From: Watersipora subatra
Taxonomy: Eukaryota > Bryozoa > Gymnolaemata > Cheilostomatida > Watersiporidae
Reading direction: 5' to 3'
Length of the DNA: 64,000 nucleotides
NCBI RefSeq assembly: GCF_963576615.1
Contig: NC_088717.1
Span: 39,634,302-39,698,301, forward strand
The notes beneath the pieces are model-generated. The model did not search any database and was not told the DNA's origin. It saw only the letters and a list, made by a program, of their open reading frames with translations. A program made the translations under genes and the position numbers. Below are positions 47,601 through 58,583 of this stretch, piece after piece (position 1 is the first letter of the stretch; the number at the start of each line of letters is the position of its first letter).

Positions 47601-50600
47601 TTCATACACGTCCAGCGTACAACCAGTTGAATGAACTATGCGAAATAGTCACCCTTCTCATTGCTGTCAGACAGGCTTGAAAATGATACCGAAAACTTCA
47701 TCCATGAATAGTAAATCAGGGCTCCCTAAGTACTTAGAGCCAAGTTCTAGCCTATCAGAGTGATCAAAAGATGAATTTTGTGATTCCTCGAAATAACTAA
47801 CCACTTCAAAATAAATCTACATCAAAACTTTTTTGCTAACTAAAAAGTTTTGACGTAGATTTAATTAAAAGTTAACTGTCAGGATTTTAGAACTACATCT
47901 ACTTTGAACAATACAGATGTATTTTTTTATATATTATATATTTTTAAAACTACATCCATTTTGAAGAATATAATCATGATATTTTGTTTTTTTCAACAAT
48001 GATTAAGATGTTAGAACAAACAAAACTAGTTTTGGAGTCAAAAATCGCTCGCGATGTAAGCTTTAAGCTGTGACATATGGAGGTCGTTGACAAAGGAGAC
48101 ATGAATTGCAGTGTCAACGCCGATGATTAGCTAACGCACAAAAGCGAAACAAAAGCACTTTTGTTGGCCACCATTATAATAGATTCTCCCATCTAGTCAT
48201 CTTGCTACATCTTTTTGGCCACTCAACACAGCAGACGATTACGTATAATGAAAGGTCGAAGCAGATTTCATAAATACCAAAAAAGTTCATGTTGTAGGTT
48301 ATTAATATGGCCAGCATTAATTATTGAGCGGTGGTTGTGGAATTACACCAATTGACTTGCACATATCACCTGTGGAGTGTGCTAGCAAAAAAGTCTCTTT
48401 TTACACAAATTGAAAATTTCAAACATTGTCCATCCTCGGCTATTCTCTGAAATCGTCTGTTTGAAACCGTTGTGACATACGCTCCACTTCCAAGAATTTG
48501 AGCCATTTAAAGATGAATAAATAGCGACGCAATCGTTTCCGGTCAATCCTTGGCAAAGATCACCACCTTTTAGTCCATCTCCATGACTTGAAAGTGTTAA
48601 AACTTAGTATTTGTTCAAAATTAATAAAAATTATTCAAATATCAATGCATGTTAAATGCTATTGTTAATGCTACAGTATTTTGTACTGTCAGTTAACCAT
48701 CTGGTAACATTGTTATGAAATGCTCCCTAAACTAAAAAAAGCTAGTCAGACAATATGATTTTATTTCCTGCACAGGTAAGGATAATTATTTAGGTCGAAA
48801 TGTCTTGCTATTACTGAACCTTTCATAGGAGCAGTTGAAAGCAAAAGAACATGTTTGCCTTGACTGGCAGTTGTCGAGAAGGTAAACGCTCTTATCTACG
48901 ACTCAATTCCAGCTTAAATTTAGCTAATATTATGCAGAGAAATCATACAAATATGCACCATGTAAAGAGCACCATGAACACGCCTGAGCGGTAGGTATAA
49001 CATTCAAAACATTAACGCTGATTGTAATAGAGCAAAGGATACTCAACAAAACAGAAGCCGCATGGAGTCTTCCTATGCTTGTCTAAGCCCATCACGATAC
49101 GCTTAACATCACCAACACGAGAGAACAACTCCCAAATTTGTTCCTCTGTGGTGTAGAATGACAAGTTGCCGACATAAAGAGTAGTGCTGTTTTTTAGTTT
49201 GTCTTCCTGCTGTACTCTGTTACCCTGAGGGCAGAAGGTCACTAGCGGTTACTACAGCAATCTATGCGGCAGCAAACAAGAACGAGTTAAAGTGAATAAC
49301 GAACCTTCGATAGTTTCTTAAAGAATGTTTGAGGAATTCTGTTACATTATAGAAATAAACAAGAAGCATATAGCAATTGTATAACAGATCAAATTTGAGT
49401 TCTTTCAACATATCTTATGGTAAAAGAAGGTAAATTATAAAACTTTTAATAAAACCCAGAATACCATAAAACCTCTAATTGAACACCACCTTTATTTGAA
49501 CGCTACCTCTATTTGACCGTCAATACGAAAACAGGGTTGAAAAATAGAGCCTCACCCTCTAATTGAACGCCACTTCCAGTTGGCCGCCACTTTGAAAATA
49601 TTTGATCTTTACGAACCCATAATAGCAAGTGATCAGTAAAAAAGTCTACAAAATCGGATTAATAATGAATCATTTACATCAATAACAATCAGTTCTCTTG
49701 TCCATCTCCAAACCTTTCCGATTTCTTTTCGATTTACTTTAAAAGCAATACCATAGAAATAATAATGGTTTCAGGCTAATAGTAGTTCCTTGTTTAGCGC
49801 GGTCTTGATACTTCAAAGTACATGTACCTATATAAAAACCGTCTAAATTTCCGTTGGTCGATGAACTTTGAAAGCAACACCATAGAAACAATTAATATCT
49901 GTCTCCTAATATCTGTCGCTAATAGCAGTTCCTTGTTTAACGCGGTCCGGTCTTTTTACTTTGAAGTAGCCTACATTTATAAAAAAAAAGTTTAAATTGA
50001 CGATGGTGAATGAACTTTCAAAGCAACACCATAAAAATAATTACTAACAGTCTCAGGCTAATAATAGTTCCTTGTTTAAGGCGGTCAAAGATTATGCATA
50101 TAAAAACCGGTTTTCAAGTTTTGGGCCAAAGGTTATGTTTAGTGAGCAAACTTTTAAGTGTTGCATTTGGGCTGAAGGCAGCGCGTAAAAGTTTTGCTCT
50201 GCCAAAAAATTGTTTCGACGCTAATATCGACTAGTTCAGCGGTGCAGATGAAGAGTTGAGGCCAGAAGATATTGTGGAAGGTATTGGACAACTAAAAGAA
50301 GTTCGTTCCATCGAAAGTAACAATCAGAGCGTAGCTATCCGAGGAAAGGACAAGAAATATTTTTGTTTTAAAAACGTTAATTTTTGTTTCTGCATGTAAT
50401 ATAAGTATGGTTCGTTTATGTCACTTGTTCATAAATATATATTTGTATAATTGGATAGATTATTTTTATATAACTTATAAATATGCAAATTTATAGCATG
50501 CTATTTAATAGCATCCTTGCGGCTATCTTAACACGGCTTACAATGAATCAATGCTCATAACTCCACTTGTATTGCACAGAAAAAGCTAGTTTTGGCTGCA

Positions 50601-53600
50601 AACTGGAGTAAACATATCAATGAGTGCGATTAGCTTTTAGGCGACATCTATATACTGTATATATATATATTTCTCAAAGTATGTCCGTATGTCGTATATC
50701 TGTCTGTCATTCCGACTATAGATCTTAAAATCTTGTTACTGATATTCCGCGTTCTGATGGATTTGAACTCACGACAATTTTCGCATCGATGATTGTTTTA
50801 GCCGGATGCTCTGTCACCGAGCTAAAACGCCATAGTGATCATCATACGATTTCATATAACAGATACACTGCGCGCACGCTAATTATTTTAGCCTTAGGTT
50901 TTCTAACAAAGGTTTTGAGATTTGTTCGCCTTGGAGCTTGAACATAAATCCGGTTCTCACTAAACCGGAGCCTGCGCATTGCAATTAGCAAAGCTCCGGA
51001 AAAGCATAGAAGCGGATAAGCACTTTACGCTTCATAAATTCTTTACAAAAAGGGAGAAACTATCTGGGACGACAGTCTCCTCTACCCTCTACCGAAGAAA
51101 GTTTCTCGGGAGATAATCATTTCAGTCAAGTTACCCTAAATTGTTTTGGAGGAGGATTCTTCTTTAACGATGTAAAGTAAATGTGCCACTGCTGTTTATA
51201 TTTTCTTTTTCCTACGATTTTTGATGTAACTGATCTGTTGCATTTTTTGCTGTTTCATTATCTATTTTTGCAATTTTTAGTATTGTATTTTAACCTTTAA
51301 TGTTTTTGATGTTTTAAAAGCCAAACGTACAAAATGTTTACTTTTGTTTTCTTTTTCCATCATCATAAATAAAAAACTTTTTATTAAAATAAACACGATC
51401 TATATATACCTGTTTTTATTTATAGTATGCAGTATACAGTACAAGTTATGGTGTAAAATGTTGAAAAAAATACTTTACCGAACTATTTCTCTGAATTTAC
51501 CAAAGTTTTTCTCACCTTGGAATGGATTAAAATCTACATAATTTTATTTTAATGGGCAAAATTGTTTCGGATCTCGAACAACTCGGTTAACAACACTAGA
51601 ACAACCCTAACACATAACCTAACCAGGCCCGCCAACTCTCACGCCTAATGCGTGAGTCTCACGCATTAGGCGTGAGACTCACGCATTAGGCGTGAGACTC
51701 GCGCATTAGGCGTGAGACTAACGCATTAGGCGTGAGACTCACACAATAAAGCAAAAAAATGAGAATGAGTGAGAAATGTGTGAGATTTTTGCCCCAATTT
51801 TCACAATATTATATATATATACTGTCATTGATGCATCAATTGCTCCAAAACCAAATCTCAAGCATTGCCCCACTCTTGGGTTGGCAGGCCTGAACCTAAC
51901 CTAATGGGTAACACATAACAACCTTCTGGAACGAATTAGGTTCGAGAACCGAGTTTCCACTGTATGTTATTAAAAGCTATATGCCGCTGAAAGTTATGAA
52001 CTTTTAAATTTACGGTGGTCTGAAAACCTTTACAGTTGTTTTATTTATTTTTAATTTAGTTGCCCTACACAAAACCTTTTTTTCATGATATGAAGTTTGA
52101 AAGTTACAGTTGTTTGAAAAAGTTTGAAAACCTTTACAGTTGTGTTTATTTTCTCTCGTAATTTATTTCAATTACACAAAACAACTTTCTCATGATATGT
52201 AGTTTGAAAGTTAGAGTGGCAATATGTTGTTAGATGTTAAATACAAATCAATTTTCTGTCCAAAAACCATTTTATTACCCGGGCAACGCCGGGTAGCACA
52301 GCTAGTTGTTCAATATAGATATAAAATAAAAACATGTCTTCAAATTGAGAATAAAATAAAAATTGAAACTGCCAACAAATTGGAAAGGACACAGGCTATA
52401 ATATCGTTGTAGGTCAATTGCAAGCAATAAATATCAACTGATAGAGATGTTTCTCGACGCATATTTATTAAGAGATCTTTGACAAGTTGGAGGTAAGTTA
52501 GCAGATTTATTGCTTCCAAAAGGTTTAATATCACTCCACCGGAAAAAGAGAGCAAAATATAAGCAACATTCGCTTCGCCCTTAATAGGGCTAAACTTATC
52601 TTACAAAAATTCTGACGAGCCATTTGATAAATTTACACACCGCTAGCCTCTATTTGAATTCTGCCTTTAATTGACCGCTTCTATAGAGTAAGGGTTCAAA
52701 AATAGAGTGACATGGCATTCAATTAGAGGTTTTACGGTAATTAATGCCGAGATGCTTTAAAATCCAATTTTCCCTTTCACGACTTCCCAGGCTTACAAAA
52801 ACTACTGGTAATGTGAATCAGATGTTAGGAACTCTGCGGTACATTTTTTGGGATTTTTTATAACCCTATCTACAGGTAGTGGATAATACAATATATGCAG
52901 TTTCAAAAAGGTTCATTATTTCCAGTACATAACCTTAGTTTAGGGTCATACTGTTTAACTGGTAACAAACTCCAAAGATCTAACGATGTCATGTTAAAAG
53001 GTTCTAGCTGACTGACGACCAATTTTTTGTACATAGCTCAATAATAAAATATTTGCACTAAAAACGTTTTTAGTTAGGGCCTACTTAACAGATGCCGTCA
53101 TTTTACTTTTCAACATCTAAAAGGCCCGTGTCTGAACAGCTTGGTAATCTTGAAAGGCCAATGACTAAAACCAAATTAAGTACTAAACTACTAAACGCTG
53201 ACTGATCTAATTAATAAAATGGACGCAACCATTAGCAATTAATTATTTACAAATGCTTTACAAGTGGACATGATGAAAAATCAGCATTTTTATACGGCGA
53301 TGAAGTAGCGTCAGTTTCAATAAAAATATTGACAAACTGACTAGCTGACATTTAATCTAAAACACAACTAAATATTTACCACAAGAACGTTGAGCCAATA
53401 TTTTCTTTCACCATCAAATTAGTCAATTAAATGATTTTGGTTTATTTTGATCGAAAAACCTATGGCAAATTGCAAGCGATTCAGTCGTTAAAAACACGTC
53501 AATCCCTCATCACAACAAATGACCAATAAAGAATACATCAAGTACAGGAAGAACCCAGATAGTTACTGCCTTGTACATATTGAAGAAAATATTTCATTGT

Positions 53601-53734
53601 TTAAATAAACAGCCAAACTGTTGACTATGAAATGTGATGCGAACCTTGAAATGCTGATCTCTGTAATTGCTTAAAGACGTTGATTTGTGCTGAATTTGTC
53701 GATTTTCTGAAAATGGACTCTTCCAAACATCCAT
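44692..53734 (-). CDS. NCBP2: nuclear cap-binding protein subunit 2 (CBP20)
   Basis: Small subunit of the nuclear cap-binding complex. It stacks the m7G cap and works with NCBP1 in splicing, export and 3' processing. Four minus-strand exons, 53734-53645, 49224-49043, 47183-47045 and 44772-44692, join in phase to 163 residues (human 156). The RRM has RNP2 LYVGNL near residues 46-51 and RNP1 CGFCFVEY near 85-92. The cap-binding C-terminal stretch contains [18 protein letters not shown] and [13 protein letters not shown], then [17 protein letters not shown]. Exon 1 ends NYRDQHFK, matching the conserved YRDQHF before the RRM. The ATG at 53732-53734 follows an in-frame AAG and lacks a better upstream start. 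The N-terminal 20 residues differ from vertebrates. The 4.4-kb first intron is packed with transposons. Confidence 0.95.
44771..44945. repeat. 35-bp minisatellite at the NCBP2 exon 4 acceptor
   Basis: Five units of 35 bp (core ACCTACCAGCAGCAACATGT then CTTCATATCACAG). The array begins within two bases of the 3' splice site of the last NCBP2 exon. On the minus strand every unit presents TGCTGGTAGGT, a copy of the real acceptor (GTTGGTAG/GTG). Confidence 0.85.
44946..47044. other. NCBP2 intron 3, no gene seen
   Basis: AT-rich intron of about 2.3 kb including the minisatellite. No other repeat or frame stands out. Confidence 0.4.
47813..47862. repeat. hairpin with 21-bp arms in NCBP2 intron 2
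   Basis: AAATCTACATCAAAACTTTTT and AAAAAGTTTTGACGTAGATTT pair with one mismatch around an 8-base loop. It is compact enough for a small-RNA precursor but may also be a tiny inverted-repeat element remnant. Confidence 0.6.
49735..50090 (+). repeat. three ~140-bp tandem blocks
   Basis: Blocks starting near 49740, 49868 and 50018 share CTTT(A/G)AAAGCAA(T/C)ACCATA, a TAATAGTAGTTCCTTGTTTA-like core and GCGGTC. They lie inside the TIR element and look like internal sub-terminal duplications. Confidence 0.6.
50749..50830 (-). repeat. tRNA-derived SINE head with tRNA-like arms
   Basis: Minus strand: GCGTTTT pairs with AGAACGC as an acceptor-like stem. GCTCGGTGACAGAGC forms a D-arm, and GTGAGTTCAAATCC supplies the T-arm/B box. 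The anticodon arm does not pair, so it is not a functional tRNA. Confidence 0.6.
51627..51888. mobile_element. small TIR element with 20-bp internal minisatellite (copy 1)
   Basis: Bounded by (C)CGCCAACTCTCACGC at the left and TTGGGTTGGCAGG at the right. It contains five units of CGTGAGACTCACGCATTAGG. Its right part (TGCCCCACTCTTGGGTTGGC, GATGCATCAATTGCTCCAAA) is the inverse of the copy at 58584-58764, so the pair defines the element's ends. Confidence 0.75.
52739..53644. other. NCBP2 intron 1, remaining part
   Basis: AT-rich; no repeat or exon recognised between the TIR element and exon 1. Confidence 0.4.
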
Positions 53735-54361
53735 CTTATGTAAATTTTATACTTTCCTTCAATATTTTTTCAACGCTTCTTGCCTCCGCCAGCTTTAATA
53801 TAACCTTGGCCCGCTAGTGGAGATCCCGCTACTTGAGATGAGCGTACGTACGCAGGCAAGTAGGAACCCGAGTTTTTAATCAATAGACATAGAGAGTTGA
53901 CCTGTCGTCTTGACATAAGTTTAAACCCCATGAAAGGATTTCGAATGCAGTGGTCGCAGACGATTAATTACCGTAGAATCATTTCCCCTCTGCAAATTAA
54001 ACAAAAGGTTTGGAACGGTTTCGGTTCGACTTACTTGTTTGTGATTTGTCGACAGTTTCATACCATGTGTGATAACAGTTTTTTTGTTTCTCTATAAATG
54101 TTCGCCTGGGTTAAGTGGACCTTGATCATGCATATAGATAGACCATTGGACAACAAAATAATTGATTCATTAAATATGGTCGAGATAATATTTATGTTTT
54201 ATGACCGTGACCATGCTGCTGCTAGAGGCCGGCCTGGTGTTTATTGCTCTCGGTAATGAAAACGTACAATCGCATATAGTCAACGAATACGCTGTCGTAT
54301 AGGAGTATTAGCAAAAGCTGATAGCGTAATGGAGAAATGCTTAAACACAAAGACATACGCA
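53735..54361. promoter_or_regulatory. likely NCBP2 5' flank and promoter region
   Basis: Sequence upstream of the NCBP2 start codon up to the gypsy insertion. A locally GC-richer patch near 53760-53860 (includes GCGTACGTACGC) sits where a promoter or 5' UTR would be expected. No TATA box is obvious. The role is inferred from position only. Confidence 0.3.
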
Positions 54362-54366
54362 ATCAG
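54362..54366. repeat. gypsy target-site duplication (left)
   Basis: ATCAG immediately before the TGTTTGG end of the element; identical to 58578-58582. Confidence 0.8.
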
Positions 54367-54389
54367 TGTTTGGATGCGGCTAAATTGCA
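54367..54389 (-). repeat. remnant of 3' LTR
   Basis: These 23 bases are identical to 58431-58453 and abut the target duplication; homology stops abruptly at 54390. Confidence 0.8.
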
Positions 54390-55455
54390 TCTGTCACAAA
54401 CTGTCACATCTGGGTGGCCATAAATGTTTGTTTGTGAATATTATTTATTGAGGTTTTCATGAGAAAATAGTGTTCTGTTGACCTCATAATTAAAAATTAA
54501 AGCTAATATAATGTGGTATAATATGATAATTGAGAATAAAATTGATAGTGGCTACAATAATATGATTTCTATAAGAGGATAATAAGATCGTTGATTGAGC
54601 TGAGTATATATATATAGTGTATATATATATGCAAGCTGAGTTGATTGAGTATTTAGATTCCAAGTTAGTAATTATTAGTATGGTCATTTTAAAAAAAATT
54701 TTAACGCGGGTGACACAATACTCTACTATTCTTATGTCAGCTATGGTTGTAAAGTGACAACCGATGGTTTTTAATAATTTTAATTCAATGTTTTTAGTAT
54801 ACCAGTGTTAGTAAATCAAATATAGAATGGTCAGTAGTCACAGTATGGCCAGTTAATCAATATCAAATGACAGCTCATTCACAGGATCTAATACCTCTTC
54901 TTTCATAATCTTGATAGCGTTATATTTAAAAGATTGTCTGCCATAGTTCTTATTAATAGATGGTGTTATTAATGAGCATTGCGATCTTAGGCTTATTTGG
55001 TGTCTCTCACTATCCTGTTGAATATATTTGTATAGAGCACTGGCCACTGTAGCTACCTCCACTTTGCCTATCAACTGCCTGTAAAAGAAAGAACGCCGAC
55101 TGGCGAGAGTATGTAGGCCCAATAATCGACGACCATCAGTTACTGAGAAGGATTTAGGTGCTTTGCATATTACTCGCACCGCTTTATTTTGGCAAGCCTC
55201 AATTTGGTCTGAATGACATTTACCAAGAAACATAAACAAAGTAGCACAATATTCAAGACGACTTCGGACTATTGAAGTATATATTAATTTAGCATCTTCA
55301 ACAGACAAAAGATGTCGAATCGTACGAAGAGCATATAAACATTGTTTTGCCTTGGTCACTGTTAGTTTTATATGCGTATTGAAACCAAAATTTGCATCAA
55401 TTGTGACCCCAAGTAATTTTATATTGTGTTCAATTTGGATTGGTAATTGGATTCA
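54390..55455 (-). mobile_element. 5'-truncated LINE inserted in the gypsy element
   Basis: Minus-strand frame from about 55450 to 54853 encodes the end of a non-LTR reverse transcriptase: IEHNIKLLGVTIDANFGF, VTKAKQCLYALRTIRHLL, LIYTSIVRSRLEYCAT, CQNKAVRVIC, ending LSFDID-stop. A 3' tail of about 460 bp with TA-rich repeats (near 54605-54632) follows. Upstream it joins gypsy RNase H sequence directly at about 55455, so it is a 5'-truncated copy or a deletion joint. The family differs from the LINE tails at 1690 and 10030. Confidence 0.75.
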
Positions 55456-57854
55456 ATGTATTGGTCAAACCGATGGCAACCATAAACCATGGCTAAGCAC
55501 TCTAATTCAAGGGGTGCGTAGTTCTTTTCACATTTGGTCAATGAGCGAGAAGCATAAGCAATAGGTTTTTCGTCCTGTAATAGTACTGCCCCAAGCCCAA
55601 CAGTGCTGGCATCACATTGCAAAACAATAGGTTTGGTATGATCAAAATAACCAAGGGTTTCACCACTCAGCACCAACTGTTTCACTTCTTGGAATGCTTT
55701 CTCCTGTCTTTGCTCCCACTTGAAGTCGGCCCCTTTGCCTAACAGTGCTCTCAGCGGCTCTGTAACCGTGGCTAGATTAGGCATAAACCTGCTAAGATAA
55801 TTTGCAAAGCCTAAAAACCTCCGAAGCTCCACTACTGTCTTTGGAGTTTGCATATCAACTATATCCCTTTGTTTGTTGGGATCTGCTTTCACTCCGCTTT
55901 CACATAAGATATGTCCTATGTATGGTATTTCTCTCAATCTTAATCTCAGTTTCTCTTTATTCAGCTTTAGCCCTGTCTCACGGGCCCTCTGAAGTAAAGT
56001 TACTAAGGTTTTATCGTGATCTCTCATTGCCTCATCTATATTCTGTCCTCGGCCCACTATCGACACATCATCTGCCACAACTGCTAATCCCTCAATGCCT
56101 TCTAGCGCTACATTTAAACGTCTCTGAAACTCTTCTGGACTGCTACTCAAGCCAAAGGGCATTCTTTTCCATCGATATCTGCCTTTAGGTGTCCAAAACG
56201 TAGTAAGGAAACTACTCCTTTCACTCAGCTCAATCTGTAGGAAACCATCCTTAGCATCCACCAACGAAAACACCTTGGCATTCTTCAATGTTGGTAACAC
56301 ATCTTCCAAAGTTGGTAATGGGTAATGATTTCTTTGTATTGCCTTGTTGAGATCAGTTGGATCTAAACAAACTCGAATAGACCCTGACGGTTTCCTCATG
56401 GCCAGAAGGTTTGAAATCCACGGAGTGGGTTTGTCCACTTTAGCTATAATCTCCTGTTTTTCTAAAGCATCCAACTTTTTGGCTAGATCTGCCCTAAGCG
56501 CAAAAGGTATTCTTCTTGGCCTATAATTCTGAACAGGTCTGACAGATTCATCAGCTTCAATATCGTACTCCCCTGCTAATTTACCCAGGCCGGTGAAAAC
56601 ATCTTTGTATTGTTCTAAAGCCCATGCTATAGTGTCCGATTCCTTTCCTTCTACCAAGTCAACACATTCATTCACTGTTAGCAACTGCAACAATAGGCAT
56701 GAGTCCAAGGATAACAATGTAAGATTTTTGCAATCTATCACCTCAAACCTCAAAATCACTGGCTTTTCACTGTTCATAACAGTTAAAGCACATCTACCCA
56801 ATGATAGTTCCACTGTGCCATTGTACATGCTAAGCTTCGTCGAACTCTTTTGCAATGGCGGTTTGCCTAACTGCTCATTGGCTTGAAAGCTCAAAATATT
56901 ACATGTAGCTGCTGTGTCCAGCTGAGTCTTTAGCCATTTTGGAGCCCTAATTCCCTCAGCTTTGACTTGTAGGTTAGTTACCAGTTTACGGCCTTCGCGC
57001 TGAACCCTGATTAGCCATGCATCCTCTGACCCCGAAGACATGTCTCCTTCCTTCATTACCATGTTCACCTGATCTTCTCTTAGTTCATCGACTAGTTTCA
57101 CGCTTGCTTCATTTTTCTTTCGACAGACTCTTGAGAAATGATTCATTGTGCCACAAGCATTGCATGCTTTTCCAAATGCTGGACACTGCCGAGGAGGGTG
57201 TGATGTGCCACAGTACTTGCAATTACCTCTCGCTTTTGGTTCCTTCTTTATGACTACTGTGCTATCAACCGGTCGCGATGGACGCTTATACACCGCATGT
57301 GCTTCCTCATTCAGCTTAAGCCCTGCCATTTCTTTTTGTGTATCCTCTACTGTTCTGCAGATCTTTATAGCCTTTTCCAGATCAAGGTCTTCTTTTTCAA
57401 AGAACCTTTTTCTCGTCCCCTCATCCGATAAACCCAAAGTGAGCGCATGCAAGATCCAATCCTCGGCTGCTTCTTTAAAGTCACAATACTCTCTTGCTTG
57501 CTTACGTAATGCTGTCAAGAATTGATCAACAGTCTGCTCACCTTGCTTCATTGTCAGAAATTTGTGTCTCTCTGCAAACAAATTCACTCTAGGCTTGCAG
57601 TAATCATCAAATGCTTTAACAACTGTTGCATAATTTTTGCGCTCTTCATCTGTCAGATTGAAATTGTCGTATATGTCAATACCTCTTGGCCCCACTGTGC
57701 GTAAGAGTATAGCCAGCTTCATTTCATCTTTAGCTTTTGCCTTATCGTTAGCTGCTATAAACCAATCAAACTGTCTCTTGAATCTGGTCCACTGTGTCGC
57801 TAAAGTAGACGCCTCAGTTGTTTCTGACAACGGTTCTGGAAGCAATGATTCCAT
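55455..57854 (-). CDS. Ty3/gypsy gag-pol polyprotein, truncated in RNase H
   Basis: A single open frame of 800 element-derived residues plus 11 foreign ones before the stop at 55419. Order: capsid-like gag; two zinc knuckles (C212-C224 as CKYCGTSHPPRQC, C231-C244 as CNACGTMNHFSRVC); retropepsin with the LDTAATCNIL active-site loop near 312; reverse transcriptase with VADD in place of the usual YxDD near 593; connection; RNase H start (LQCDAS near 745) ending at residue 800 (FDQYI). Gag and pol are fused without a frameshift. Integrase is absent because the LINE begins here. The long intact frame suggests recent insertion, but the copy cannot move on its own. Confidence 0.9.
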
Positions 57855-58418
57855 AATAATGAGTACTATGAATCACTGTAAATAGATGAAAGCGAACAAC
57901 CACTATACTAAATAACCTACACAAAAAAATTCAGGTCAAGGACTAAAAAAACTATATATATATCTATCTATCTATATAATCTTCTTAATTATAAGAATGA
58001 TACATGCAGTAGATGCTGTTGCTTATAAAAACGACACAGACTACTATTTGCGCCTCTAGTAATACTGTGAGCGTCTGCGTGGGTATATCTAATAAGCTAG
58101 TAGTGATGTAGTCAATCAATAGCAACAACGAGTGCACGAACGAATGCTATGGGATGTATGTCTTTATGTATATATATCACCATAATCACTCTTCTACCCC
58201 TAATAGCGCTACTGTAATTGTATGTTGTTGTAGTTCGTTGACTTCGTTATGCTCATAAGTAGGTTTGTTGACGAGATGATGAGTCGTGGTTGTCGCTGTA
58301 GATTAGTAGTCCATTCATTAGCTCCTTCAGCTTGTTGAACCCACACTATTATTTATCGTTATGTACTGTCTATTGGTCATGAGTGTTAGTGAGACTGGTA
58401 ATTATTGTTGCTAATCCT

Positions 58419-58430
58419 CTTCTGACACCA
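58419..58430 (-). promoter_or_regulatory. gypsy primer-binding site
   Basis: TGGTGTCAGAAG directly adjoining the 5' LTR on the minus strand. The first nine bases complement the CTGACACCA end expected of a leucine tRNA, the primer type I recall for Mag/Steamer-like elements. Confidence 0.6.
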
Positions 58431-58577
58431 TGTTTGGATGCGGCTAAATTGCAAGTATATTGTAAGTATATCGTAAGTATATAATAAGTATAATGTATCA
58501 GCCCGACCATGCCGCGCACAACAGGAAGTGCCCTATGTCCTTGACCCGACAGCCTACTAACAAGTGGTATTGTAACA
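58431..58577 (-). repeat. 5' LTR (147 bp)
   Basis: Bounded by TG...CA on the minus strand, abutting the primer site on one side and the ATCAG duplication on the other. Contains three AAGTATAT(C/T)GTAAGTAT-like repeats, which include TATA-type stretches. No second full copy remains for dating. Confidence 0.75.
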
Positions 58578-58582
58578 ATCAG
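58578..58582. repeat. gypsy target-site duplication (right)
   Basis: ATCAG directly after the LTR; identical to 54362-54366, and one base short of the next TIR element. Confidence 0.8.
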
Positions 58583-58583
58583 A

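Larger units (their letters stand above)
50655..52308 (-). repeat. dispersed CCCGG-hairpin repeat (copy 4, with insertions)
   Basis: On the minus strand it starts AGCTGTGCTACCCGGCGTTG at 52308 and ends with CATACTTTGAGAAATATATA at about 50660, the same ends as copy 1. A ~110-bp internal segment (CATGATATGAAGTTTGAAAG and flanks) is duplicated at 52030-52215. A SINE and a small TIR element lie inside, which explains the extra length compared with about 400 bp in copy 1. Confidence 0.65.
49464..52738. mobile_element. TIR DNA transposon (outer shell of a nest)
   Basis: Left end CCATAAAACCTCTAATTGAA is mirrored at the right end (CCGTAAAACCTCTAATTGAA on the minus strand), flanked by TA. Both ends continue with degenerate (A/C)CCTCTATTTGA(A/C)CGC-like sequence. 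Inside lie three copies of a ~140-bp block (about 49735-50090, each with AGTTCCTTGTTTA and GCGGTC). A + strand remnant [19 protein letters not shown] near 50240-50300 may be a transposase C-terminus. Other elements have inserted further right. It fits a Tc1/mariner/pogo-type element in NCBP2 intron 1. Confidence 0.65.
54367..58577 (-). mobile_element. Ty3/gypsy retrotransposon with 3' part replaced
   Basis: Minus-strand insertion flanked by ATCAG on both sides. The 5' LTR (58577-58431) starts TGTTAC and ends AAACA. The primer site TGGTGTCAGAAG follows at once. The gag-pol frame runs 57854 to about 55455. From there to 54390 the sequence is a LINE tail. Only the last 23 bases of the 3' LTR (54367-54389) survive before the target duplication. 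The rest of RNase H, the integrase and about 120 bp of LTR are gone. Confidence 0.85.

Noticed and set aside
47345..47680. 111-residue + strand frame
   Set aside because: It lies in NCBP2 intron 2 on the other strand, has no recognisable domain and its composition is unremarkable.
50749..50830. Functional tRNA gene
   Set aside because: Acceptor-, D- and T-like arms are present but the anticodon arm does not pair, and it sits inside a transposon nest.
55802..57885. Several + strand frames up to 128 residues
   Set aside because: They are antisense shadows of the gypsy gag-pol frame.
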